From Pezicula radicicola (lineage: Eukaryota; Ascomycota; Leotiomycetes; Helotiales; Dermateaceae), in NCBI GenBank assembly GCA_003008705.1, contig PDUO01000063.1, positions 132,548 to 196,547 on the forward strand: a stretch of DNA of 64,000 nt, read 5' to 3'. Both the position numbers and the translations under genes were made by a program. Of the stretch, positions 12,630 through 24,140 are shown piece after piece (the stretch's first letter is position 1; every line of letters starts with the position of its first letter). The notes below the pieces were generated by a model, which made no database searches, was not told where the DNA came from, and saw only the letters and a program-made list of their open reading frames with translations.

Positions 12630-14821
12630 TTAGACAATGAAGTAGCCCGTCATTTCCTCCATAGCATTGACGAAGTCAAGTCGAATACCCGTACCATTTT
12701 GGCGTTCAATGATTCCTTGAAGTAATTTCCTAGCTTTCACCATGTTGGCGCCCCATCGCTCTGCCTTCTCAAATACAGAGATAGTCCAAGATTGATAGAC
12801 CTGATCCTTGACAACCATGGCGGCAATGAAGAGCGCGGGCAACACAGTCTGTGGTGTGTTCGGCCGATCATGACAAATGCGTTGGGCAATGCGGATAATT
12901 CGCTGTGCGCAATTCTCTGTGACCCCTGCCACACTAGAATCACGAGGCTCGGCAACGATTGAGGATGGTCCGTATTGCTGGTAGACAATGATTGCAGCAT
13001 AGTAAGACGCCAGTAGCAAGAGTCTGTTGTATCCCAAAGCCGTAAGTGTCGGTGGAGTAAGATAGTGACCACCTTCAGCCACAGTCATTGCCGCAACAGC
13101 AGCAGGTGATACGTCCTTCTCTACTTCTCTCTCTAAAGCTTCGAGCCCTCCATTGACAACCTGCCAGCTGGGACTATCCAATTTGACGCGCTGCCAGCGA
13201 CCAAGCAGAACAATTTGTCCCGTGAGCATCATCGTATGAAGGCTAAGATTCATACAGGTTTGCAACTGCTTTGTCTCATCGGTGTGGTTGCTCACAGCGC
13301 CCCACTCGCTGGACATTGGTGTTTCCTCAGTTACAGCAGATTTTTCAATGAACTGAACCATGTGTGGATGCGTTTGCAAGTCACTAATTATGCGTCCAGC
13401 ACCCCCGAAGTGAACTGCTTGGCAATCGATGGCAGCCATCCATGCAAGCACAATTGATCCAACAGGACCGATTCGACTCAAAGATGCTGCTCCTCCACGA
13501 TTACCAAGCTCTTTTTGTATGGTTTCAGAAGCGAGCTCGAGAATCTTGCGCACCTTGTCTACGTCTCTGGCTAGCAAACGCTCGTACTCAATAAGAAACC
13601 ACATTGTGGCCAAGATAACATCAACATGAGTTCCATTTACGGAGTCTTTCTGGAGTAAAGTGCAAGCATTGTCGTGTCTGACTTCCGCCACAGTACTGGA
13701 TTTGTTTCGGAGGTGAGCAAGATGAAGCGAAGACCACGCCATCATTGCATTGAATAGAGACTCATGGAACAATCCCAGAGTGGAGAGAATATTGCAGTAA
13801 AGATTGTCCTCGCCAGCATTACGAAGCGGACAGAACTTAACCATAGTGGACATAAAGTGTTGAAATGGCTCTTGATCCTCAACGGTAATGGCTACGGTTC
13901 TCTTCGTCTTGTCTGAAAGAAAGCCATTTGAAACCAAACCCGAGCCATTCAACTCAGTCATGGGTTCAGAGGGTTCGTTGCTTCGGTCTTTGACAAGTCC
14001 AAAGCTGGTATCCGCATTTTCAAGTTTTGCCACGGCACCATCTGCTAAGCGACTAGGATTTGTTGCATGTGATGCATCTACTGCTGCGACAGCTTGCTTC
14101 GATGATGCTCTTGAGCTTGATTTAGTCGCACCATTACCATTGTTGCCCATGGTGTACCAGGGTGAGTCGTTTGCTGGAGTCGAGGGAGCCGAGGATGAGC
14201 TTGCAATACTCTCATCAAAGTGCGTGGCCTTGCCCTTTACTAGACCTGGAAAAAGCGAGTTTGCAGATTCCTCGCGATCTCTCATCTCAGTATCATCAGC
14301 CTCTGTATTGCCTCCCACCGTTTGTCTTCTCTTCTCTTTTGACGGGGTAGCCGAGCGAGGGGGGCGACCGAGTCGTGGACGATCAACCGACTGCGTTCCA
14401 GGCGGAATCGCGGAGAGTCGAGGGCGACCTGGTCGTGGTCGGTCGGAGGTTTGGGGACGTTGCCCAAGATTGTTTGGAAGTTGAGGCTGAGGGGTCGGGT
14501 AAACACATTGTAACTTGAGGCGGATGCAAGCCGAACAAGTTGGGTGAACTAGAAAAGTTTCCTGGTTTAGTATTATTTTCCTACAGATTTTCAGGATGGT
14601 GGGGATACAGTTAAGAAGTATTGTAACTACAAAAATAGCTAGGGAAGGGACGGGCACTCACGCTCGTCGCATCTCACGCGGCGCTTTCTGCACGTTAGGC
14701 ATCCTTTCGTTCAGTTAGTTTATTGTCGCTACATGGCTAGAGCTCCCTTACCAGTCTTTGTTCGTCTCTTTGGTTCTCCTGTGCCCGACCCTGTTCCTCC
14801 ACTTCCTCCAGAATTCGGCAT
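12630..14821 (-). CDS. Zn(II)2Cys6 transcription factor with AT-hook-like motifs
   Basis: This is a fungal binuclear zinc cluster regulator, presumably nuclear. Exons 14821-14752, 14703-14662 and 14548-12630 encode 676 residues. The zinc cluster only appears after splicing: Cys25, 28, 35, 42, 45 and 52 with spacing x2, x6, x6, x2, x6, split across exons 2 and 3. Two AT-hook-like boxes follow directly (residues about 73-82 and 93-102, both DRPR-x-GRP). The region to about 260 is Ser/Pro/Ala-rich. From about 290 the sequence resembles the Fungal_trans_2 middle homology region, with helices around FQHFMSTMVKFCPLRNA and MWFLIEYERLLARD. There is no neighbouring biosynthetic cluster, so the target genes are unknown. 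Intron 1 uses an AAAG acceptor. Class is confident; orthology is not assigned. Confidence 0.9.
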
Positions 14822-16358
14822 GGTGGTGATGCGAATTATGCGACGCACTAAACGCGATCAAATCTCCGTCGTTCCGCAAGTTCTAATCGGTTCTTCAACG
14901 CCGCAGATCCACAGGCTTGAAGGCGATACTCGACGTACGATAGTTGAGTGTTCGACGCGTTGAGATGTTTTGTTGTAGCGAGGAGGAAGGAGGATGAGGT
15001 CTGAAGTTCAAGGTCACAATCGAACAGAATGCAAATTAAGCGGAGTTACTAAGCTAAGCGAGCTTAGCGTATCGCTATCGTTCTCTAGACACAGGTCATG
15101 GTGAATAATTTTTCATACGTTCCAAACAAGCAATGACACGTGGGCGAACTATCTTCTGATGAAATATTTTTATTCAAATATGAAATACGAGAGTTTCATG
15201 CCGTCTTATCCACAGCTTGTTCAATCCTATTTTGACCAAAATGCCCAACCAGTTCCCTCGCCGACGTGATTACTGTGACTAAGCGAGGACTCTGCGCACA
15301 CCTTCTTCTGCTGACAGCTGTGAAAATGTTCTCGTCTGCATTTTCAAAATGCGTGTCACTTCCACTTCTACTTCCACTAGTAGATTAGACAGCTGAGACG
15401 GTGTGCACTAGCTTGGTAGTCCTTAGCGAGCGAGCATTCAAAGGCTATTTAGCCTAGCCTTCGCCTGACTGCCGATGATGATTTTAACTTCAAACGTTCC
15501 AGAGAGTAAAAGTACCTAGAATGCCAGGGTTTCCACCCAGGCAAAATTACTCCACCTTCCTTTCATCAATAGCCCTAATATATGTACTATCCCAACTGCG
15601 AAACTTGGCTTGATCCCTTTCTGAAGTCAGCGTTTCCAACTGCTCGCTTGTGGTTCCTTAGTAATAGGCTATGTTCCGGGCTTGAAAGCGCGGGATAGTT
15701 ACGGAGTGCCCAGTATTAAAAATAGCTATGATCCTCACACCCTTTTCCAGCTAAGCGAACACTTTTTCTTTTGTATCAGGTAAAGATTATGTTTAGCGAG
15801 GGGTGAATTGTGTCACCCACACCTCACTACTAGAGGTTGAGTACGTGTGAGACTTAGGCAAAAGACGTGTCTCTCTACATGTTGTGATGTTTTCAAAATA
15901 CTGTATGGGTGTGGAGTTAGCCTTTACTTTTACCTTAACTTCAGGCAGCAAAGCACGCCACTGCCTCTCTTGCCCTTCATAATCTGTACACATGTGAATG
16001 TTGGAAGCCGAAGCGAGCTGACCAACAAATAAAGGGCTATTCACCCGACCTGAAGTCTTCGACTTGCCAGCTGTAGCTATAGTATGAGGACATTTGCAGC
16101 TGGGTAAAGTGTAGGCAGGAAGAAAAACGTATAAAGCCGAGGTTCAATTGCGAACTCGGTAAACTTCTTGATATATCATCTTGTAGCTATTATACACATA
16201 TGGAGTGCAGACATCACCCCACTTTCATTTAATTGATACAATTAGAGTACCTGCCAGCGCCTATCCCTCCGCATTCCCATGCTCTCGCCCCAAGAACTCC
16301 TACGTATAATGCTCACGCTGCAATTAAGCCTCCAATATGCACCGCACCGAATTAAACT
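14822..16358. other. Intergenic, upstream of the Zn2Cys6 gene; no gene seen
   Basis: About 1.5 kb of non-coding sequence. The word TTAGCGAGCGAGC occurs near 15423 and also near 7251; related TAAGCGAGCTTAGCG sequence lies near 15053. These could be binding sites or remnants of a small repeat family. Short open frames have no domains. Confidence 0.45.
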
Positions 16359-18525
16359 TTACAATGTGTATCTATCACTCCGAGACCTCTGCCGACCATA
16401 TGTCTTAATTCCCGGCCTTTTCTTTTCCACCTTGTGCAGATCCTTCTCGGTCTTGATCGGCTTCTTCGACGTCTTCTTATCCGCCTGTTTCGCCTTCTTC
16501 ACTTCCTTCTTAGCTAGCTTGGCGAGCTCGGCCAGCTTTTGTTCCTCTACTAGCCAGCCTTCGCCCTGGTTCCAGTTCTTGATTTTTTCTTCTTTGATTG
16601 CCTCATTAATGTCTCTCTGTATATCGTGCGCATCACTAGCCATAGCGTCCCGCTTCCTGGCCACGCGCTCCTCGTGTGTAGTGAGGAATCGATGAACTGT
16701 CCGATGGTCTGTAACACGCTCTTCCTCGTCGTGCTTGCCCTCTTTATCCGTCTTCGGCCACATGTACCCGTACAACTTACTATGACGTTCACATCTTGGA
16801 CAAGATGATTTTGTAAAGTATGAGTTCTCCTGCACGAAAGACTCCTCGCATATCTTACAGTTGATCCAGGCTGAAGTTGGTAACGTAAGTAAGGTTTCGG
16901 TGAGAATATAATCGCCAGGATTGCGCACAGCTGGTGCATGATCACGGTCTGTAGTTGGTTTTGGTAGTGCTGCCCTTTTCTTTTTCTTACTCTTCGACGT
17001 CTGACTTTTCTTCGACGTTATAGACATGATGGAGTCATCGAGCTCCATGTCAGAGCCTAGCTCCGAAAGCATTGATACCTGGTCATCTTGAAGTGCCGGA
17101 TGCTCTGAGCTCGTTGAAGCCCCAATAAGAATGACCTGGCCAGCCTTAGCTTGCTTTAGAGGGTCGGCCGGCCGGGTGATTGTGCTGGGTCCTGCGGGCA
17201 AGTTTGGTACTTTTACAACAATAGTGTCATCGTCTTCGACAGAAGTCGCATCTGTTTCCGCTGGACCCTCGAGGTTAGAAGGTGATGAACTTCTAGTGGT
17301 TTCTTCAAGCGAGCTAATTGGCGATTCAGGGATACTTGTTGGTATTGGAGTGCTCATGTTGGACTCTTCCCTCTTGATGGGTTGTCCAGCCTTCCTCTTC
17401 TTAACAAAGTTGGTTAATATCTCATCTTCAACGTCTCGTTTTCGTTTGGCAGGTGACATAGCTGGCTCGGACGAGGGTGACTGTGCTGAGGATGAGTTAA
17501 TATCCTTAAATCTGGAGAGCGACTTTGGAGTTCTCTTTGGGATGACAGGCCTGACATTAACATCGGGCGTTTCAGAATTTGTGCGAGATGAGGTCGTGGA
17601 TAATCGTCTTCTTACTCGGAATGAGTAAGATGGCTTGTCTCCTGATGCGTCCTCAATCGAAAGCGCCGGAACAATTTTGCGACCGTCTTCGCCCTCTTCT
17701 GCCTGCCAACCATTCTGGCAGAGATCTTCACACGTCTTGCATAGACATTCACAATTATCCTCTCCAAAATAACTATCGCCGTACGTGACGGTAATTTCGT
17801 CACCGACCTCAATGTCCTTAACTGCAATGATTTCCATCCCAGCACTTCCTGTTGTCTTCAGTCTAGCATTAGCTCCACAATCATGGTTTGCAAAACGTGC
17901 TGGCCCCAGGAATAAGGAGGCTGCCTTGTTTCGACTGGAGACTACAATACTGAAGTCGCGACGAGTTTCATTGACCTGCTCCTCTTCCTCTGGAGTCATG
18001 ATGACTTGAATTCCACATAAATACTTGACAATCTCACCCCTCTTGATGAATTTACGCGCAGTTATCGCGGCTTCGTGAGTAACCACAGTGTATCGGTTCG
18101 TGCTCGACACCTCAAAAGGACAGTCTGGCAGGTATATGTTGATATACTTTCTCAGATGCCGCCGAAAGTCCTCCCTCTCCTTATCCGTCTTTAGTCTTTC
18201 CGAAAACTTCTTCAGTCCAGACAGGGCCATGAGTTGGGCCTCTGCCTTGGTCGCGTTTTTCTCGATGATAACCGCGTTTCGGAGTATCTCGGTAACGTCC
18301 TCTTCTCGAACTCCTCTCGAAGAATGGTACGCGCTGCGGTTCTTTCTGATCTTCGTCCAATAGAAGACCTGCCCGAGTGTTAATACTCAGCCATAAAGAA
18401 GCTATTTTCTTGAAAGAATGGAGACTTACTTGGTCCACAAGAGCATCGGTGAGTATGTCGTCGTACTCATGCAATTGCGCAAGCGTAAGGCGCTCCTTTT
18501 TCGGGGGAGCAGGTTGAGAAGGCAT
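16359..18525 (-). CDS. set9: Histone H4-K20 methyltransferase Set9 (Suv4-20/KMT5 family)
   Basis: Set9 methylates lysine 20 of histone H4, used in DNA-damage checkpoint and silencing. Exons 18525-18430 and 18368-16359 give 701 residues. The N-terminal helical part is typical of the family (LTLAQLHEYDDILTDALVDQ). The SET domain spans about residues 117-235, with GEIVKYLCGI, the SAM-site motif ARFANHDCGANAR (N194-H195 region) and the VTYGDSYFG tail. A cysteine cluster follows, CECLCKTCE (about 235-245), equivalent to the post-SET zinc site. Further on there is a second Cys-rich pocket, CKICEESF...CPRCERH (about 540-570). The rest is Ser/Lys-rich and low in complexity. The gene is divergent from uL14m. 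Confidence 0.93.
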
Positions 18526-19146
18526 TGCGACTTCAAATATCTCTTTGCGGCGTCATGCGACAGGTGTAGTGTTGTGCTGAGCAGTGAGGTGTTCTTGTAC
18601 AGAGAATGACGGTGGACGGTCCTCTGGAGTGAGCCGTGAAGTTTCAGGTAGGGACTGGATATAAAGAAACCGAGATGCAAACAGGCAGTTCGTGAACAAA
18701 GCAGTGCAAGCACTTGATCTCTTCTGGGTTCCTCTGGGAGGCAGCGCAAATGTTCAGCTGTTGGACTCTGCTGCGGCCAGCCCCCTTGTCATCAATATGT
18801 ACAATAGTCCAAATATGGATAAATGGGCTTATTGTTCCTATTGTGAGTTGCGTGGACAGAAAGAAAACAATAGAGAATGACTGGTTAATAAACGCGTTAA
18901 CAAATAGGGAGTGAAGTATTCAATACCACAGATACAGTACAGGAGAGTCTGATATGGTGCGAGACGGCGCAGAGAGAGACTTGATTTGGACTGTTTACTA
19001 TGTCCACCCCAATATGAGCTATTCCTAAAAAGGCTCCCGCATATTGAACCCTGCGACGGATCGCGAATTCTGAATCAGACCAAAAGGCGAGAAGCTTCAA
19101 AGGCCATCATTTCTCCCGAGACGCGCATTCTTGACATGATCCCAAG
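18526..19146. promoter_or_regulatory. Divergent promoter region, set9 / uL14m
   Basis: This is the 621 bp between the start codons of set9 (-) and the mitoribosomal uL14m gene (+). It must contain both promoters. The palindromic word TACAGTAC is at 18933-18940. No TATA box stands out, and no open frame has a domain. Confidence 0.5.
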
Positions 19147-19708
19147 ATGATTCAACTAAAGGTCAGCCTGAGCCGTATATGCAGACTTTTTCTCTATACT
19201 GATTTATTCGTAGACTATGATGAATTGCATCGACAATTCGGGAGCTGCTGTTGTAGAATGTGTCAAGGTCTTGAGAATGAAGAGACACGCAAAGATCGGT
19301 TCGTCGCTCTCCTCGAATGCATAAGCAATAGGATACTGACGGGGAACCAGGCGACCGTGTTATTGTGGTAGTCCAGAAGCAGCGAAACTTTGGCCCTGAG
19401 TCTGGTCCTGGTGGAAGTGTTTCCATATCCAGTGCCAACAAAGTCCGACGAGGAGACATTAGACATGCGGTGGTAGTACGAACAGCGAAGAAGCTGCAGA
19501 GACCAGATGGGAGTGTAGTGAAGTTCGATGATAATGCCTGTGTCTTGATAAACAAGGCTGGGGAGCCAATTGGCACAAGACTGAATGGTTTGTTTCTCAC
19601 GAAGCTTGGGTATATAGCATTTACTGACGTTGAACAGGAGTTGTCGGTTCAGAGCTGAGAAAGATGCACTGGTCGAAGATCCTGTCCCTCGCCCCCATGC
19701 ATGTGTAA
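19147..19708 (+). CDS. mrpl38: Mitochondrial large-subunit ribosomal protein uL14m (Mrpl38)
   Basis: Structural protein of the mitochondrial 54S subunit at the subunit interface. Exons 19147-19161 (15 nt), 19214-19298, 19351-19587 and 19638-19708 splice to 135 residues, the usual length. The start [16 protein letters not shown] and the central [32 protein letters not shown] and [19 protein letters not shown] are diagnostic of L14/uL14. The C-terminal [17 protein letters not shown] matches fungal mitochondrial members. Introns 1 and 2 are 52 nt each; intron 3 is 50 nt. No separate targeting peptide is visible, as in yeast Mrpl38. Confidence 0.95.
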
Positions 19709-19913
19709 AATAGAGTACAGAGAGTCACAGTGTAGCATAAATACGGCGTTCAGATGGGTCAGGTCTGGTATTCTACAAATCTAAATCTTCTTCATTACCG
19801 CCCCTCACTCAATGGAGTTGCAGCACCATGCAATTTTCCTGTGCAACTCCCTTGTGCGCCATTTTATCATTATGAGAAGTCAACGCCTTAACCAAATCTC
19901 CATATAAAGGGTA

Positions 19914-20590
19914 TCATGAGAAAATATGACCACAGCCGCAGCAGACATAAAACAGTTTCTGAGGATCCTATTAGCGCAGAGCCGTATTGGATTTCAAGAC
20001 CACGATGTCTTACCATTCCGGTTTCCGCGGATCTCTGTTGAGATTGGAAAAACACCGCATCTTCCGTCTTACACTTTGGGCACGTCTTGTTCGACCTTGG
20101 CAGCTAAAAAAGGGACCAACGTCAGCAGAAGTCTAGGAGAAACTGCACACAACGCTCAACCCCTGCTCTCAAATTTTGCTCTTCTCCTGGTGTAACCCAT
20201 CCTCTACGGCACCCCTCGTCTGATCCTTCCTCCCTTCGCAGCTGATCACTTCTCCACACAGCAGGCAACAGAAAGGTAAACCCACGGTAGGATCGGATCC
20301 GACATCCTGAGTCACTCCCGCCGTCTCTCCTTGCTGGTTATTAAGTACGTTTCGGAACACACAAGACGATGCAGCCTCTTCGCTGTATTGGCAGGTTCGG
20401 CAGGCGAATTGTAGGCGGTGGGTGTCAGGGTCTTCTTTAGGATACAGCATGTTGGAGCTGCGAGGTGTTAGCAAGCGCATCTAGTGGAGAACGAAAGATT
20501 GAGGACTTACCACTCGCTGCAGAAACGGAAGGTGATCTGCTCCATGTTCTTCTTGGGCTCATCGCCGGCGCTCGAAGTTGGTGACGCCAT
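19914..20590 (-). CDS. rpb9: DNA-directed RNA polymerase II subunit Rpb9
   Basis: Small zinc-ribbon subunit of Pol II, needed for start-site choice, elongation, TFIIS response and transcription-coupled repair. Exons 20590-20511, 20457-20286, 20103-20014 and 19958-19914 give 128 residues (yeast 122). The N-terminal ribbon has FRFCSEC (C24, C27) and CRTC (C46, C49). The linker carries [19 protein letters not shown]. The C-terminal TFIIS-like ribbon has CPKC (C92, C95), the [20 protein letters not shown] block and CGCGHIFS (C120, C123). Every intron boundary splits a conserved block exactly, which supports the model. It is convergent with uL14m (205 bp apart) and divergent from ESS1. Confidence 0.96.
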
Positions 20591-21070
20591 AATGATTAGA
20601 GGGCGTGGACGTCAATAATGATTGTTTCCAACGGTGGGCTGTGTATTGTTCTTCGGCGTGGGCTGGTTCGTACAAATCCTGAAGCGCTTTTATGATGATG
20701 TTGAGCGGCCCAAAGTTACCTAGGTATGATTCCAGAAGGTTGGTGGTTCGTGTGGTTTGGATGAATTCTTCAGATCCATATTGGTGATGACCCCCAAATT
20801 TCCCACGCCGCCTCCAGATTCAAGTCTAGCGCCACGCTACGACGACCCCGCTATGCGGCGCGCGGGCGTAGTGGTGCACCTGACCAATTGTTTGAGCTGC
20901 AAGGAACCAAGTTCGTTCATTGAGTGACAAGAACAGAGAAGATGCCATAAGAATCCCACTGCCAACATTTCAAAGCACTTTGAAACTTCAGCCTTCTTCC
21001 CCTCGTGGCTCACTTCTTCATTCATACAACCCTACAAAATACTGAACATAATCCCATCTATTCATTCACA
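20591..21070. promoter_or_regulatory. Divergent promoter region, rpb9 / ess1
   Basis: This is the 480 bp between the Rpb9 start (-) and the Ess1 start (+). Both genes act on RNA polymerase II, so shared control is possible. GC-rich stretches lie near 20805-20870. I could not assign a specific factor site. Confidence 0.5.
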
Positions 21071-21840
21071 ATGGTAAGTTCCACAAGGCCGGCTTAGGCT
21101 GTCCTTGTTTACTTTGCCGCCCACTTACCACTTACCTTACCTTACTCAAACCCCAACAACCTTTGATGCATAACCCGCTAACCCTCCACGCAAGGCTGAT
21201 GCAGGTCTGCCCGCCGGCTGGGAAGTCCGCCACTCAAATTCCAAGAACCTTCCCTATTATTTCAATGAATCGCAGAAAACTTCGCGATGGGAACCGCCGC
21301 CAGGAACCGATACGGAGAAGCTGAAGAAGTACATGGCTGAGAACCACAGCGCACCCGAGATCAGACCCGATGCTACCGTCAATGGAAAGGAAGGGAAGAT
21401 CCGCGCGAGTCACTTGTTGGTCAAGCATAAGGATAGTCGGAGGCCCAGTAGCTGGCGAGAGGTAGGACTGTGCCCTTGAGGCTCCCCCCAAGTTTGCGCA
21501 CACGTTCTGATCGCGGGGTTAGGCCGAGATTAAGCGCTCAAAGGAGGAAGCTATGAGCATTATTCTTAGTCACGAAGCTCGCATCCGCAGCGGCCAAAAG
21601 TCTCTTGGGGACCTTGCCATCACCGAGTCCGACTGCAGCAGTGCTCGAAAGATGGGGGATTTGGGCTTCTTTGGCAGAGGGGATATGCAGAAGGAGTTCG
21701 AGGATGCTGCTTTCCAACTGAAGCCTGGAGAAGTGAGCAATGTAGTTGAGACTGCTTCGGGTCTACATCTAATCGAGAGGTATGTCATGTCTCACATGTG
21801 TGACATGCAGATTTATTAATTTTACTACAGACTTGAATAA
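21071..21840 (+). CDS. ess1: Peptidyl-prolyl cis-trans isomerase Ess1/Pin1
   Basis: WW-domain parvulin that isomerises phospho-Ser/Thr-Pro bonds, chiefly in the Pol II CTD. Exon 1 is just the ATG (21071-21073). It is followed by 21195-21461, 21523-21779 and 21831-21840. The product has 178 residues. The WW domain is residues 6-39 (W10, W33, P36). The parvulin domain is about 68-177, with the phosphate-binding basic loop KDSRRPSSWRE (R83, R84), catalytic-site Cys128 in ESDCSSARKMGDLG and histidines H74 and H172. It ends SGLHLIERLE. The first intron (121 nt) has CTAAC and ends CAAG|GCT. No downstream ATG gives an intact WW domain, so the three-base first exon is likely real. Confidence 0.95.
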
Positions 21841-22025
21841 GTGTGGTGTATGTTAGTGATGGGCGTTTGATACCTTATTCTCGGGTGCTCAATTGGTATG
21901 AGTGGTTAAGGCAAGGTAGGCATCTTTGAACGGTGGGGTCCTAAGATAGGTTGGTACATTCGACATCACAAAAAGCTTGTCTATGAATAGCAAGTGGAAT
22001 GAATATACTTTCATTAAATAGTTGT

Positions 22026-23902
22026 CTACAGCCCAACCAAAGATGCGATAGCCTTAACAATTGGTGGGACAGAGGTTAGTATAATAGTGATGGTACCAAA
22101 CAGACTCATTGACAGACTCGAAAGAGCTGCAGCACGGGGATCAGTCACCAGCAACAACGCAGTAGCGATTGCGGAGGAGCTTCCTCCCAAAGTGACACCT
22201 CTTGTCACATAATCGTCTGGCAGCCATTAGCAAGTACTTGTTGTGTATGCTGAAAATGAGAGTAATACCTTCTGGGATCTTAAGCAAGTCCAGCAATTTT
22301 GGTCCAACCAATACCCCAAGAATACCACTCATGATTGCAAGTGCAGCAACGGCATTTAGATCCCCACCCAGGTTACTCGCAGCAGGAGTGGCCAGAGCAA
22401 GTGTTAAGCTACGAGCTGCGAAGGACAAAGACCTGGTAGAAGATATGCCGATAGCATAGCATATTGCTGGGTATCCAAAGAGCGACGCAATAGAAACAGC
22501 AATGTTTGGGATAACGATGGCGAAGAAGTGGCGCTGCAACTCTTTACGATATTGAAACATTGGAAGTGCTAGTGCCACAATGCTAGCATCCAGAACACTG
22601 CTAAAAATATCGCCAGCGCCTGGTTGCTTAATATGTTTTCCTCCTTCCCACAGTTGTAAATACTTGGTTCCGGTTTTGTAAACGCCCAGAACATCGTCAA
22701 GACTGTTTCCCCTAATCAGGCCAAGAACCCAAATTCCAAGACAGGTGATTAAGGAGGACACGAGTACCGGATGTAGAAATTGTCTCCATTTTGCAGGTAG
22801 CGATAGAGCCGCAAAGTAAGCAAGGATGTTGAAGGTCAATTGCGCCGGCATAGCATAGTCTGTTGTGTAGTATATTGGTAGGCCAATAAAGAGGAAGAGA
22901 ATAGTATAAGTTATTCTGTCGAAATTCAAATTGAGGAAAGCTGCCCAGCGCTGAGGACGAGTAAGAGGAAGAGGAGCCTGGGGAACCGAGATTGTATTTA
23001 GAGCTTCTGAGACAATATTTCCTTCCGGTGGCCCTCCTGTTCCTCTGATACGAGACGGATCTTGTGCTCTTGGTGGTGCTACGAGATCGTTGGTCAAATC
23101 ACTGGCTAGATCCTCAGGCGGCGTAGATGCTCCAGATGGTGGTGTAACTTGGGAATCTTGCCTCGTTCCGTTAACATCTGAGAGGGGGATAGCATCGTCT
23201 TCATTGCCCATCTCTTCTGCTCTCTCTGTCATTGCTCGTTTCGACGAGCCCATGATCATTTGCAAGCCGCGACAGAACCATGCCGTTGCCGCAAAGACAA
23301 CCACGTATCCAAGCACTAGAACGAGGTTAGAAGGAAATGAGAGATGAACAAGTTAAATGGGTGCAAAATCTCACGGAATACAGCTATCATCTTGCCTACT
23401 TCCATCCCACTGATAGGAGGGGAGAGGGGAAGCAAAACGAAACTAGGCGTAAAGAAGATATTTATGTAGCGCAGAGAAAATCCTGCCTTGTACATGTATT
23501 AATATAGAAACGACTTTTTCAAGGGCAGGATGGCCTACTGGAATATCAATGACACTGACAAGAGCCGATGTCCTCTTGGATCCCATAACAAAATCACACA
23601 GGATAAGTGCAAAAAACAGAACAATCATACAAGCCACAGAGGCAGGAAACGAAACAGAAGTGAGACCGATCAGGGAATTAACGCCAAAGCATGCAAGGAG
23701 GATGACTATAATTCCTGCTGGCACATAAAGCCACGCTGTGAGATTTCGTCTCCATGTCAAGCTGAAGATCTGTGAATATTGTCAGCCTTGTCGGACAAAA
23801 GGCGGTAGCATGTGATGCTGATAGAAAAAAAGAACTACTTACCAGCTTTAATGCTTCAATGCCATCATGAAGAATGGTCTCAAACCCTCTGCTAGTAGCC
23901 AT
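22026..23902 (-). CDS. LrgB/CidB-like membrane protein
   Basis: Integral membrane protein of the LrgB family, known from bacterial LrgAB/CidAB and the plant plastid glycolate/glycerate transporter PLGG1; the fungal role is not established. Exons 23902-23843, 23769-23539, 23486-23375, 23315-22269 and 22216-22026 encode 546 residues. About 12 hydrophobic segments are visible. An N-terminal LrgA-like half has INIFFTPSFVLLPLSPPISG. A charged loop follows (about 160-260). The C-terminal LrgB half ends with DDYVTRGVTLGGSSSAIATA and DPRAAALSSLSMSLFG, the conserved LrgB signature, recovered exactly across intron 4. Intron 2 needs an ACAAG acceptor to restore IDIPAGFSLRY. Convergent with ess1 (185 bp). 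Confidence 0.9.
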
Positions 23903-24140
23903 TTCAGATTAAAGAATGGATTTCCAAAAGTGTCATGATTTCAGAGGAAGAGGCTTCACTCTTCTTTGAGTCAAAGAAATCAAGAATGGGTATTCGCCGA
24001 GTTCCGGCGACTGCCCTACTCGTACTGTACAGTAGCGAAAGGCTGAACTAGCGTGTTCAGGGGTTCGCGCTACCTACTAGAAGACTGGAAGCTGACCTCT
24101 TTTGTAAACAAGGCCAACACTCAGCCTTGAGATAACAACC
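23903..24140. promoter_or_regulatory. Short divergent promoter region
   Basis: 238 bp separate the LrgB-like gene (-) from the coiled-coil gene (+). It contains the 12-bp perfect palindrome TACTGTACAGTA at 24023-24034, one of several such words in this window. Confidence 0.45.
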
